Shown piece after piece: positions 43,767 through 52,680 of a stretch of DNA of 64,000 nt. The translations under genes were made by a program, and so were the position numbers. The stretch covers positions 1 to 64,000 of the IMG/VR virus record IMGVR_UViG_3300031963_005661, one strand, 5' to 3'. How positions within the stretch are numbered: position 1 is the first letter of the stretch; each line of letters starts with the position of its first letter. A model generated the notes under the pieces. The model was given only the letters and a program-made list of their open reading frames with translations. It had not been told where the DNA came from and searched no databases. Source of the stretch: a virus.

Positions 43767-46073
43767 TTAGATGGTATCGAAGGTTGCACCAGTTGGGAGA
43801 ATGTTGAAGTCCAACTTGATGAATTCTGCGGTACGGGTTGGTTGGAGATAGATTGCACCAGCCAAGATGTTGCGGTCAATGATGTCTGGTGTATTATTGG
43901 TTTCATCCATTACCACACGGAATGCGGTCAACCCAGAACGTTGTTGGATACCTGCGAGGTATGGGTTGACGATGTTCAAGAAGCGAGTACGTGTTGCTTC
44001 GGTATTTTGTTCGAATACCAAGTAACGTGCTGAACTTGCGATATACTTCTTGACAGTGATAAGTAAGCGACGAACGTTTACGCGGTCAAGTGCTGATGCT
44101 CTACGTTGTAATGTCTTTTGACCCCAAACACAGATACCTTGTCCTGGGAACTGTGCGATTGGATTGACCTTTGATTCGTATAATTCATCACGTTGTGCTT
44201 GGTTCAAACGAGTCTTGACACCAACTGCGCCTGGGATACCACCACGATTCAATCCTGCTGGTGCGAACCATTCTGCGCCTTGTTGGTCAGAGTATGCGTA
44301 TACTTCTGGGAGAACCACAGATGGTGGAGCCCAGATAAACTTACCAGTGATATCGTCTAGTACACGAACCCAAGGATAGTATGCTGCTGCATAATTTGTG
44401 TCAAGGAGTTCAGCTTGAGTAGTAACTGATGAAAGTGTTGCATCAAGTGTATCAAGGTCAGCGATGTAGAAGCAATCACCGCGGGATTCACAAAGGTCAA
44501 TGCCAGTTTGTACTACATAACTGTGTTGTGAGTAAATTGCTCCTGGAATTGCTAAGAGATTGAAATCTACTCTATCTGGATTACTTAATTGATTTAGTGC
44601 TCTCTTAAATTCAACTGAACCAGATGCTGCTGCGTTTGAAAGGTTGAATCCTTGACTATTTGTTGCAGTGATTGACCCACCCAATGCGATGTAGCGGTTT
44701 GGCTTGAATCCATCAAATCCACCTTGAAATGGAACAGAGAAGCGACGATATGTTACGTGGTCACGGTTGGTAAGAGAAATTGCCGAACCACCAACTTCAT
44801 TACTTGCTAGGTTTTCGATATTGAATTCAGATCCAACAACGTTATTTCCTACGAGTGGTCCAAGATATGAAAGACTAGTGGTGTTTGAGAAATCAAATCC
44901 GTAGTAATTGGTGTTTGGACCAACAGCGTTAGATGCTACATACCCAGGAGTACTTCCACTGGTCCAACGACTGTTGACGAATGACCCCGTTGCAAATTCT
45001 CCAGAAGAACCAGATACAGTTGAATTTAGTTGAGCAAATCCATATGGAACTGAATTATCTGGAATTACGTCTGCACTCATTTCGATACGAATATACTTTG
45101 AATTATTTACAAAGTCACCTTCGTAATTTGTTTCAAGTGTTGTTGAATTGTAAGTTGGAACACTGTTTCCAATTACACGTGCGATATAATTTGGACTGGT
45201 TGGGTCAAGATTTAAGTTGTTGAAACTTTCAAGTACGTTTGGTGACTTATCGGTGTCATTAAAATCACGTACAAGAAGTGAGAATGAACCAAAGTCACTA
45301 TCTGGGTCGATACTTGGTGAGATACCAGTGATAGAAATCTTTACTTCCTTGTTTGCACCAGTACCGTCACTTAAAGTATGAACCTTAAAGAGATTATACT
45401 TTGAACCACCGATGGTTTGTGAACGAATCCATGGGGTAGTTGCGTTATTATATTGAGTAAGAAGACTCAAGGTCGAAGTGGTTGCAGTCATTGTAACGTT
45501 TGCACCAGCTTGAGCAATTGCGTCTGGGAACACTGCGTATACATACCCTGGAAGGGTTGAGTCACCATTTTGTGGGTTAGTTCCAAAATATGAACTAATG
45601 AATGATGTACTAGTTTCAGTAGAACTTAGTGCACTTGCTGAAACATTCTTATTACCAGAACTACTGACGAGTAAATTGAAACTCGTTGCACCACCAGTAG
45701 CGGTTGCACTTGTAATCGTACTTCCTGATACGGTTGGATGAAGCACTGCAAAAATCTTACTACCCGATGAACCGGTAGCGTAGATTGTTGATGCGGTGGT
45801 AAGATATCCACCTAGTCCAAGAACACGAACAACTGTAGCACTACCTGCTTCTTGCAAGTAGTTCTTAACGGTATATCCCATATAAGAAGTGCCGTCAGGT
45901 TCACCGAAGTTAGTTACGAACCCGTCGATGCCTTGCACTGTGGTCGGGATAAATGCTGGTCCTTTTGTGGTTGGACCAACAAATGCCGCACCAATTTCAG
46001 CTACTCCTTGTGCGAGGAATGTTTGGTCGCGTTCTTGTGTAAAGACACCAGGCGACACGATTCTTTCTGCCAT
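43767..46073 (-). CDS. 18: Contractile tail sheath protein (T4 gp18-like)
   Basis: 768 residues, long for the family. The N-terminal MAERIVSPGVFTQERDQTF, GAAFVGPTTKGPAF and NFGEPDGTSYMGYTVKNYLQ are typical, as are the C-terminal ICVWGQKTLQRRASALDRVN and RRLLITVKKYIASSARYLVF. The central ~400 residues form surface domains that vary among phages. It contracts to drive the tube through the envelope. GGAGAA precedes the ATG. Confidence 0.96.
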   Translation of the reverse strand: MAERIVSPGVFTQERDQTFLAQGVAEIGAAFVGPTTKGPAFIPTTVQGIDGFVTNFGEPDGTSYMGYTVKNYLQEAGSATVVRVLGLGGYLTTASTIYATGSSGSKIFAVLHPTVSGSTITSATATGGATSFNLLVSSSGNKNVSASALSSTETSTSFISSYFGTNPQNGDSTLPGYVYAVFPDAIAQAGANVTMTATTSTLSLLTQYNNATTPWIRSQTIGGSKYNLFKVHTLSDGTGANKEVKISITGISPSIDPDSDFGSFSLLVRDFNDTDKSPNVLESFNNLNLDPTSPNYIARVIGNSVPTYNSTTLETNYEGDFVNNSKYIRIEMSADVIPDNSVPYGFAQLNSTVSGSSGEFATGSFVNSRWTSGSTPGYVASNAVGPNTNYYGFDFSNTTSLSYLGPLVGNNVVGSEFNIENLASNEVGGSAISLTNRDHVTYRRFSVPFQGGFDGFKPNRYIALGGSITATNSQGFNLSNAAASGSVEFKRALNQLSNPDRVDFNLLAIPGAIYSQHSYVVQTGIDLCESRGDCFYIADLDTLDATLSSVTTQAELLDTNYAAAYYPWVRVLDDITGKFIWAPPSVVLPEVYAYSDQQGAEWFAPAGLNRGGIPGAVGVKTRLNQAQRDELYESKVNPIAQFPGQGICVWGQKTLQRRASALDRVNVRRLLITVKKYIASSARYLVFEQNTEATRTRFLNIVNPYLAGIQQRSGLTAFRVVMDETNNTPDIIDRNILAGAIYLQPTRTAEFIKLDFNILPTGATFDTI

Positions 46074-46097
46074 ACGGTATTCTCCAAACTAAATTTG

Positions 46098-46364
46098 TTA
46101 TTTCTCTGATGTAAATTCGCCGGTTTCAAAATTAATCGACCCAGCACCATACTTGTCCGATAACCGTTTAATTAATGTTTGTTCTTCTTCGAGTAGACTT
46201 TTAAATAGTTTGGTTTGTTCACCAAGCTTGTCATTCAGTTCTGCGATATCTGATTGGAGCAGCTGAATCTGTAATGTTAGCTGTCCGGCGTCAGAGACTA
46301 CCGATGCGAGTTTGTTACGCAAAACACTAATTTCTTCCAATTCTTCCTTGGTAATTTCCGCCAT
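46098..46364 (-). CDS. Small coiled-coil protein
   Basis: 88 residues, almost wholly a heptad coiled coil (EISVLRNKLASVVSDAGQL, LLQSDIAELNDKLGEQT, LIKRLSDKYG), with a short C-terminal tail. It lies between the gp15 and sheath genes; similar small coiled-coil genes occur here in other T4-like phages of environmental origin. Possibly a tail assembly factor. GAGG precedes the ATG. Confidence 0.8.
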   Translation of the reverse strand: MAEITKEELEEISVLRNKLASVVSDAGQLTLQIQLLQSDIAELNDKLGEQTKLFKSLLEEEQTLIKRLSDKYGAGSINFETGEFTSEK

Positions 46365-46396
46365 AATAACCTCTTGGAGTATAATACAACTCGTAT

Positions 46397-46404
46397 TATA
46401 AATA
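46397..46404 (-). promoter_or_regulatory. TAYTTATW motif before the small coiled-coil gene
   Basis: TATTTATA on the minus strand, 32 bases upstream of the ATG at 46364, at the start of the sheath transcript. Confidence 0.45.
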
Positions 46405-46431
46405 TCTGTTTTTTTACCTAAACATCAATTA

Positions 46432-47211
46432 TTATCCTTCTATTTCACTAAAAGTGACCACTTTTTTGACCCCGTATCGCTTCTTAGTCAATAATCCTCT
46501 GTTTAATCCAGCATCAAGTTGTGTTTCTGGAAGGAGATATGCGTATACGGTCATATCGAATTGTGTTCTGACTACTCTATCCGCATCGTTAGGCAATTCT
46601 GTGACTGGCTCAAACGACTTAATAATAGTACGGAATTTATACTGATTTGGTTCTCCCCAGAATTCATCACTTTCGAATGAGATATTTTCTACGATAGAAT
46701 TCATTTGTTCCATATATTCGGTCCATACCATACAGCGATATGTTATTTGATAATAATCTGGGGCTGCTGTGGTATTATAATATTCCCGGCTTGGAACTAT
46801 TTTATTTGCTACACTAAACTGGTCATATGGTGTTCTACGATTCCAACCAGTATAAAATGTACGGTCATAGTATTTGTTGACCGCAGAGTTGATTTCTGTT
46901 TGTTTATTCATCGCCGTGCGGCGAAGCATGATGATTGGAAGTTGAATCTTTCCAATGGAATCACGTAATACTCCGTCTTTTTGTGCAGACTTCCAACGTT
47001 CAGGACTGCCATAAATTATCGGCACACGTACTTGAACATTTTGTTGGGTCACTATCGGCTTAATACGTTCAGACATATACTTTAGAATAGCATTATCTAT
47101 CGTATATAAGGTAACTGATATTGGTGGAGCAGTAGTTTGCGTATCGTCTGCCCGATTTTGTAGCCGTGGTGATTGCTGATTGTCGTTTACAATCTTAGTT
47201 TCATCTGTCAT
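46432..47211 (-). CDS. 15: Tail sheath stabiliser / completion protein (T4 gp15-like)
   Basis: 259 residues. ITYRCMVWTEYMEQMNSIVE, VQVRVPIIYGSPERWKSAQK, IQLPIIMLRRTAMNK and the aromatic AYLLPE near the end match the gp15 pattern. It caps the finished tail and joins it to the head neck. The start codon overlaps the end of the gp14-like gene. Confidence 0.88.
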   Translation of the reverse strand: MTDETKIVNDNQQSPRLQNRADDTQTTAPPISVTLYTIDNAILKYMSERIKPIVTQQNVQVRVPIIYGSPERWKSAQKDGVLRDSIGKIQLPIIMLRRTAMNKQTEINSAVNKYYDRTFYTGWNRRTPYDQFSVANKIVPSREYYNTTAAPDYYQITYRCMVWTEYMEQMNSIVENISFESDEFWGEPNQYKFRTIIKSFEPVTELPNDADRVVRTQFDMTVYAYLLPETQLDAGLNRGLLTKKRYGVKKVVTFSEIEG

Positions 47212-47666
47212 ACTTGAGCCTCTTCAATGTCAATACTTGTACGACGAGTGAGGTGAGCGATACAAATAACTGCGGTATTAAAACCAGGCTTTCCTGCAAT
47301 TAATTGAGTTTCTGTAATGTTATTGACTTCATAATAATGATTATTATATCCGATGACATCGCCAATTTCTGGATATGTACTTACTTCTTGTAGCATACGA
47401 CGAGCGAATCTGAACTCAACTTGTTGTCGTTGGTTTATTCCAAAGCCATCATCATTGTTAACTATGTTCTTATCATATTTGACAATCGCATTTACTTTAA
47501 CGGGAGTATATCGTGGCTTAGCTGAACTTTCTCCGTAAATGTTTACTCTAGCCGACGCCACGACAATCTTATATAAAATAACGGCAACATCCATTGTCTC
47601 GTCAATTAATTCCCGAGTAATGTGTTGAATAAATTCAAAGTCACGTTGTGTAACGAAGCGTGCCAT
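47208..47666 (-). CDS. 14: Neck protein (T4 gp14-like)
   Basis: 152 residues. FIQHITRELIDETMDVAVIL, VVASARVNIYGESSAKPRYT, EISTYPEIGD-like VSTYPEIGDVIGYNNHYYEV and a basic tail fit the head-completion protein that joins gp13 and the tail. It lies in the order 13-14-15 as in T4. It is shorter than T4 gp14 but similar to those of other environmental T4-like phages. Confidence 0.8.
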   Translation of the reverse strand: MARFVTQRDFEFIQHITRELIDETMDVAVILYKIVVASARVNIYGESSAKPRYTPVKVNAIVKYDKNIVNNDDGFGINQRQQVEFRFARRMLQEVSTYPEIGDVIGYNNHYYEVNNITETQLIAGKPGFNTAVICIAHLTRRTSIDIEEAQV

Positions 47667-47669
47667 TTA

Positions 47670-48824
47670 TTAACCTATGTAGATGAGAGTTGGAACATTA
47701 CGGAATGTTTCTTGCATTGCCTTAGAATTTTCAGCTTGCTTTTTCATTTGAGCTTGGAGTCCAGTTTCTTCAAGGGTTTCTCTAAGTTCTTTAATCAATG
47801 CTTCCTTTTCTGCTACTGCTTCTCTGCGAAGAATTTCCCCGTCTAAACGAATTTGTCCATCTGGGTATGGGATATTTTCAAACTTGGAACGAATGATACC
47901 AAGGAGTTCTTTTGCTAACGCCAGCGTGTACTTAAATATCCACGTACGAGACATATCATTTGTTTTGGTATACGATATGTGAGTATATGGAACATTTGAA
48001 AGGTCACTAGCAATGTTACTTCCAGATTGTAATAGATTTGCTTTCTTATCACTCTTTACAATATAATCAAAGTAGACAATTGAATCACGCTTAAATATTG
48101 GTGAGAACTTAATAATATTATTAGAGATTTCAAATCCATATTGACTCTTACGAACCATATCATTGATTTCAATTGCTTGAATACGGAGTAAATCTTCATA
48201 AGCTGGCATCATCACGAATGTGACTGGCGGTGAGTATCCGTCAAATCCGAATTCTGCCATCAAGTTAGTCAATCCAAGACCAGTAGTTGCAAATGGGTCA
48301 TAGTAACGTGCGACGGCTGGAGGCATATAGTGATAGACCCGACGAATTTCAATCGCTGAGCCGCTTTCATATGGGTCTGCCCACAATGATTTTAAGTCGT
48401 ATGATTGAGTTGAAATAGATGCAGAAATCCACCCACGCTTTACTTCAACATTTCCGCCGGACTGTGCTTCAACGCCGTAGTCATTTGCAATATTGATTAA
48501 TTGAGGAATTGGTGACCCAATAATATTTCGTTGAGTTGCGCTAGTAGCCGTCGTTGCACCTTGCAACGTCATCATATATTCACGCGCATTAAATTGATTG
48601 ACTTGATTTCCATAAGTCGTAATGGCTTCTTCAAAACAAGCATAAATTTGCTTGTCAAGTAGTTCCACTTCTACAACAGGATATCCTAACTTTCTAGCAA
48701 CGAATTCGGCTGCTCTTGGGGCATCTGTTTGAAATTGGGAATCACTATCAAAGAATCCAAATGGAGTAATACCCACTGGACTTCTAGGAACACCATCGTA
48801 AAAAATTGGTTCTTGTGTTTCCAT
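47670..48824 (-). CDS. 13: Neck protein (T4 gp13-like)
   Basis: 384 residues. FYDGVPRSPVGITPFGFFDS at the N-terminus, ARKLGYPVVEVELLDKQIYA, ACFEEAITTYGNQVNQFN and IRRVYHYMPPAVARYYDPFA match gp13-like neck proteins. A C-terminal helix-rich tail (EAVAEKEALIKELRETLEE) extends beyond the T4 length. It seals the portal after packaging. It is the first gene after the capsid terminator and has a TATTTATT motif upstream. Confidence 0.85.
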   Translation of the reverse strand: METQEPIFYDGVPRSPVGITPFGFFDSDSQFQTDAPRAAEFVARKLGYPVVEVELLDKQIYACFEEAITTYGNQVNQFNAREYMMTLQGATTATSATQRNIIGSPIPQLINIANDYGVEAQSGGNVEVKRGWISASISTQSYDLKSLWADPYESGSAIEIRRVYHYMPPAVARYYDPFATTGLGLTNLMAEFGFDGYSPPVTFVMMPAYEDLLRIQAIEINDMVRKSQYGFEISNNIIKFSPIFKRDSIVYFDYIVKSDKKANLLQSGSNIASDLSNVPYTHISYTKTNDMSRTWIFKYTLALAKELLGIIRSKFENIPYPDGQIRLDGEILRREAVAEKEALIKELRETLEETGLQAQMKKQAENSKAMQETFRNVPTLIYIG

Positions 48825-48848
48825 AATTCTCTCTAAATAGGGACTAGT

Positions 48849-48856
48849 AATAAATA
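48849..48856 (-). promoter_or_regulatory. TAYTTATW motif before the gp13 gene
   Basis: TATTTATT on the minus strand, 25 bases upstream of the ATG at 48824. Confidence 0.45.
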
Positions 48857-48889
48857 GTTTTATTTAATCATTAAGTTGTATTTTTGAGG

Positions 48890-48924
48890 CACAGAAAATA
48901 AAAAGGGTGACCTTTCGGCCACCC
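48890..48924 (-). terminator. Rho-independent terminator after the capsid gene
   Basis: GGGTGGCC/GGTCACCC stem (one G-U pair) with a GAAA tetraloop and a TTTTTATTTT tail on the minus strand. Confidence 0.9.
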
Positions 48925-48949
48925 AATTTATTATCCCGTTAATCTAAGA

Positions 48950-50521
48950 TTAGATTAAGTTTAATCCGTCGATGTAAATCTTACCGAAGAATTCTGGACG
49001 TACAACCTTCTTCGCATAACGGGTCATCACACCACGGCGTGGGGTGAAGTTATTTGGGTCATAGACCAATGGTGTTAATACGAGTGGGATGTATGGAGCG
49101 TAGACTGCACCAGTTTCGAGGAAGTTACTTCCACGGAAGCCCATTAACAATACATTTTCCTTCATGTATGGGTTCTTGTAAATGGTGAAGCGGTTTTGGA
49201 ATGAACCAACCTTACTTACGCCACCTGCGAATTCCATCTTGTCACCATCGGTTCCAGCCATAAAGCCTGGGATGGTTTCAAGGATTGTTGCGACGGTTGG
49301 TGAACATACTGCGAAGTTTGCACCACCACGCATGGTAAGTTGGTGAATCTTGTTACTGACCTTTTGCATCTTTTGACCGAGTGTTTGGAACCAGGTCATG
49401 TTGGTCCATGCAGTTCCAGTGAATGAGGAAGCTGCGAATGCTGAACCATTCCATACCTTACCAATTTCTGTTGACCAGAATTCAGTGGTTTGAGTTGGAG
49501 CTGCTTGGATTAACATATCAACGATTTCGAGGTCGATTTCAGTTGAGATGTAGTCACTTAACATTGCTGTTAATTCAGCTTCTGCATCAACACTGTGGTA
49601 TGCGTTCAAGTCTTGTGCGAGTTCTGGTGACCATACTGCCTTCAACTTACGGGTCTTAGCAACGATGGTTTCTGACTTGAGTTCAAGGTCGATTTGTGGA
49701 ATTGCTAAATCGGTTGAACCATCACGATCTTCGAAGTCACCACGGGTGGTGTCGGTTGGTTGCTTGACGTACTTGAGGGTGGTTGCTGAACCTGCGGTGG
49801 TGGTTCCAACAACGAAGGTGATGTTGGTTCCGTCGTACTTGGTGAATTCTGGAAGAACTTGTGCTGCGAAGTCAATTCCTGAACCGGTGATTGAGAATGC
49901 ACGTACTGCTAAGAAGTCACCAGCTGATGCTGATACTGCTGGTACTACGTACTTGGTCAATGATGCGGTGTTGTACAAGTTGTTGTAGTTAACGTCTGCC
50001 CAACTTACTGATGCAGATGCAACTGCTACGATGGTTGTACTTACGTCATTGATTGAGTAACCGAAAGCACCTGCGCCGTAGAGGCCGCCTGCATCTTGGT
50101 TACCGAATGAGGTGAAGAGGTTACTTGAACCACTGCCGTAGAGTGATTGACCAGCGACCTTTCCGTTTACTGAGTTGCCGTACTTGAAGTCCATGTAGAA
50201 CACAAGTCCTGAAGGAAGGTTCATTGGTTGGACTGATACGAAGTTCTTACTTGCGATACTTCCGAAGACCTTACGGACTAATGGAAGTGCGACACCTGCC
50301 CATTGTTCACCTGAGGTGCCTGCTGAGTTGGTGTATGAGTTTTCTGAGAGGAGTTGTGATGCTTGGTTTTCAAGCATTACTGCCATCCCTTGGCGGTCTG
50401 CGCCCTTCAAGCCTTCGAGAAGGCCTGACTTTTCCCACTTGCCCGCTAACTTGCGGGATTCTTCAGTGATTACCTTGTGTGCTGAACCGGCTTCACTGAT
50501 AAGGTTCATTACGTCGGACAT
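48950..50521 (-). CDS. 23: Major capsid protein (T4 gp23-like)
   Basis: 523 residues, close to T4 gp23. N-terminal ~60 residues form a likely cleaved propeptide (KWEKSGLLEGLKGADRQGMA). WAGVALPLVRKVFGSIASKN, VSVQPMNLPSGLVFYMDFKY, KLKAVWSPELAQDLNAYHSV and the closing TRYAKKVVRPEFFGKIYIDG match the HK97-fold capsid protein of T4-like phages. It builds the head lattice after gp21 cleavage. AGGAGAA precedes the ATG. Confidence 0.97.
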   Translation of the reverse strand: MSDVMNLISEAGSAHKVITEESRKLAGKWEKSGLLEGLKGADRQGMAVMLENQASQLLSENSYTNSAGTSGEQWAGVALPLVRKVFGSIASKNFVSVQPMNLPSGLVFYMDFKYGNSVNGKVAGQSLYGSGSSNLFTSFGNQDAGGLYGAGAFGYSINDVSTTIVAVASASVSWADVNYNNLYNTASLTKYVVPAVSASAGDFLAVRAFSITGSGIDFAAQVLPEFTKYDGTNITFVVGTTTAGSATTLKYVKQPTDTTRGDFEDRDGSTDLAIPQIDLELKSETIVAKTRKLKAVWSPELAQDLNAYHSVDAEAELTAMLSDYISTEIDLEIVDMLIQAAPTQTTEFWSTEIGKVWNGSAFAASSFTGTAWTNMTWFQTLGQKMQKVSNKIHQLTMRGGANFAVCSPTVATILETIPGFMAGTDGDKMEFAGGVSKVGSFQNRFTIYKNPYMKENVLLMGFRGSNFLETGAVYAPYIPLVLTPLVYDPNNFTPRRGVMTRYAKKVVRPEFFGKIYIDGLNLI

Positions 50522-50540
50522 TGGTTATTCTCCTATGAGG

Positions 50541-51752
50541 TTAGATAAGACCTGCTAATTGTTGTAAGCGCTTTGCAATGGAGTTTTCTGAGATTACTTC
50601 CATTGCTGCTGCCTTTGGTGCGGTGCTTGGGGTTGCCTTACTTGCAAATCCTTCTGCAACGACCTTTGTTGCCTTTGTAGACTTAATTGTTTTTGCTGTT
50701 GAAGTTAATGTTTCAACAAGAACTGTGTATACCATCTTGACTTCACGAACTGAGGTTGCACGGTCAAAGTTTTCAATGACTGACACCTTTTGTTCGGTGG
50801 TCAAACCTTCCTTACGGAAGATTTTGTTGGTATATAAGAGTTTTGCGTTGAGAAGATTTACTTCATGTAGCTTGCCTCGTAGGAGCTTTACAGCCTGACG
50901 ATATTCTGCAAGTTCTTTTTCAAGGGAAGCCATTTTTTCAGATGATTTCTTTTCCATTTCATCTTCGGCTTCGAGTTCCTTGAGGATTGCTTCTAAATCC
51001 AATTCTTCTTCTTCGCCTTCTTCTTCGTGACCTTTCATTTCTTCGCCTTCTTCACCTTCCATCTTATTTACATCTGATGGTTCGGTTACGAAAGTATTTA
51101 CATTGGCTGCATCTTCTGCGCCTTCTGCGGTTCCGATATGTGATGTCTTTGCTGGAATTTCAGGCTTTTCAACACCAGCTTCTGGGTCTTCTGCTGGATA
51201 TGCTTCGTCAGCCATTTCTTCTTCCTTATCTTCTTCGTCTTCTTCTTCGCCTGACATCTTCTTCATGTCTTCTTCGAGTTCCTTGATTACTTCGTCAAGG
51301 TCGAAGTCAGCTTCTGTCCAATCTTCGTACCAATCGGTTTCACCTTCACCTGCATCTTCACCACTTTGGTCATCTTCTGCGGAATCAAATGCTGCTGCTG
51401 AAGGTTCCTTGTTGTCAGAAGCGCCGATATCTGATGTAGCGAGGTGCATATCAGACTTACCAGTTGGTTCTGCTTCGTGTGCGTCCATTTCCTTAGCAGT
51501 TTCCATCTTTGGTTCGGCGGTAGCTGCCATCTTTGGAGCTTCCTTTTCTGCTTCTGGTGCTTCCTTTTCTTCTTCTGGTTCTTCCATGCCTTCTGCTTCG
51601 GCACGAAGTCTACGAGAAATCATAGACTTAATTTGGGGTGTGAACGTTTCTTCTAATGAAAGCTTTGCATTTTCAATAGCAGTTTGACGAACTGCTTCTG
51701 CGTCTGCGATAGCTTCTCTTAAAAGCTTGTTCGTGAATTCGAACTCTGCCAT
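50541..51752 (-). CDS. 22: Prohead core scaffold protein (T4 gp22-like)
   Basis: 403 residues. The N-terminal helix (LREAIADAEAVRQTAIENAK) is followed by a very acidic, Glu/Asp/Ala-rich middle (EEPEEEKEAPEAEKEAPK, EEEDEEDKEEEMADEAYP) and a coiled-coil C-terminus (ASLEKELAEYRQAVKLLRGK). This composition and the place between the bS21 and gp23 genes fit the internal scaffold degraded by gp21 during maturation. It is longer than T4 gp22 because of the acidic insertions. AGGAGAG precedes the ATG. Confidence 0.9.
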   Translation of the reverse strand: MAEFEFTNKLLREAIADAEAVRQTAIENAKLSLEETFTPQIKSMISRRLRAEAEGMEEPEEEKEAPEAEKEAPKMAATAEPKMETAKEMDAHEAEPTGKSDMHLATSDIGASDNKEPSAAAFDSAEDDQSGEDAGEGETDWYEDWTEADFDLDEVIKELEEDMKKMSGEEEDEEDKEEEMADEAYPAEDPEAGVEKPEIPAKTSHIGTAEGAEDAANVNTFVTEPSDVNKMEGEEGEEMKGHEEEGEEEELDLEAILKELEAEDEMEKKSSEKMASLEKELAEYRQAVKLLRGKLHEVNLLNAKLLYTNKIFRKEGLTTEQKVSVIENFDRATSVREVKMVYTVLVETLTSTAKTIKSTKATKVVAEGFASKATPSTAPKAAAMEVISENSIAKRLQQLAGLI

Positions 51753-51813
51753 AAAAGTGCTCTCCTATGAGAATAAAAATGACTATTCAGAGCCATTACA
51801 AAGTAATATATAC

Positions 51814-51840
51814 AACAAAATCACACCCCAAATGAGGTGT
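51814..51840 (-). terminator. Rho-independent terminator after the bS21 gene
   Basis: ACACCTC/GGGGTGT stem with an ATTT loop and ATTTTGTT tail on the minus strand. The 133-base spacer downstream also has an AT-rich TATATATTA that might be part of a promoter for gp22. Confidence 0.8.
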
Positions 51841-51885
51841 ACTTTAAATATATATTAACGTTTTCTTAAAAACATCATTTTTTAG

Positions 51886-52101
51886 TTAGAATGTATTATT
51901 CTTCTTCTGGGCCTTACTCTCTTCCCGCTTCCGTCTACGGAACGCGTCTTGACTCTTCTTTTCAAGTCTTTTAGATTTCTTTAAGTAGAACTCTTTCTTC
52001 TTTAAATCTTCCATTAATTCAGCCCGCTTAACTTGCTTGACGAATTGTTGGAGGGCCCGTTCTAAATCAGACTGCTTATCGCCTTTTACTTCAACGTACA
52101 T
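51886..52101 (-). CDS. Ribosomal protein bS21 homologue
   Basis: 71 residues, the same length as E. coli S21. MYVEVKGDKQSDLERALQQF then VKQVKRAELMEDLKKKEFYL aligns with the bS21 core (alternating basic heptads, the KREFYxK motif), and a basic tail (RKREESKAQKK) follows. bS21 sits at the 3' end of 16S rRNA and aids initiation; phage copies are known from uncultured and marine phages and may favour phage mRNA translation. It lies between metallopeptidase and scaffold genes, with GGAGG before the ATG and its own terminator. Confidence 0.85.
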   Translation of the reverse strand: MYVEVKGDKQSDLERALQQFVKQVKRAELMEDLKKKEFYLKKSKRLEKKSQDAFRRRKREESKAQKKNNTF

Positions 52102-52113
52102 ACTGCCTCCGTT

Positions 52114-52680
52114 TTACCGAGTAACTAATTTATATGCGAGGGTGACCATATCACCAATCGATTCATTATAAAACTTCTTTCTATTTTCTGGGGAAAGTTT
52201 GTGAGCCACCGTCACCAATAATTTTGCGGTAAACCCATCCACGTACTGTTCATCAATCTTTTCTGGTTCACCCGTCTTAGCAACGTGTAAAATCTTCTCA
52301 ATCTTATTGTTTTCCATATTTGTATGAAATCCCCAAGGACCAACGTTAAATATTTCTGGGCGAACTGTTCTAAACTTTCTCATCAATTCACCAGCCTTTG
52401 CGTTTGCTTCATTTTCAGTATTTGACCCATCTTCACCATTTAATTCTTGACCATCTTCACGTTGCTTGTGATGAACTAATTCATGTGCTAATGTACGAAG
52501 AACATCGACGGGATGACGTTGCCCTTTAACAACAACAACTTCATCAGTAGAAGGATTGTATGTTCCAAAAGTCAAATGTTGAGCAGAATAATCATCACCT
52601 TCGAACTTAATGCTCTTAGGTAATGATTTTAATCCCAATTCTTTAACGGTGAACTTAACAAATTCCTTCGCTAATTTCAT
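52114..52680 (-). CDS. Zinc metallopeptidase-like protein (HExxH) in the head cluster
   Basis: 188 residues. LRTLAHELVHHKQ (HELVH at 66-70) with TENEAN near 88-93 supplying the third ligand is a gluzincin signature. The C-terminal half is helical. It may cut a head protein during assembly or be an inactive structural relative; neither is proven. The ATG overlaps the stop of the gp21 gene (ATGA). Confidence 0.78.
   Translation of the reverse strand: MKLAKEFVKFTVKELGLKSLPKSIKFEGDDYSAQHLTFGTYNPSTDEVVVVKGQRHPVDVLRTLAHELVHHKQREDGQELNGEDGSNTENEANAKAGELMRKFRTVRPEIFNVGPWGFHTNMENNKIEKILHVAKTGEPEKIDEQYVDGFTAKLLVTVAHKLSPENRKKFYNESIGDMVTLAYKLVTR

Noticed and set aside
51287-51687. Overlapping frames opposite or inside the scaffold gene
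   Set aside because: The acidic Glu-rich codons of gp22 create open Ser/Leu or Lys-rich shadows on other frames; none has start signals.
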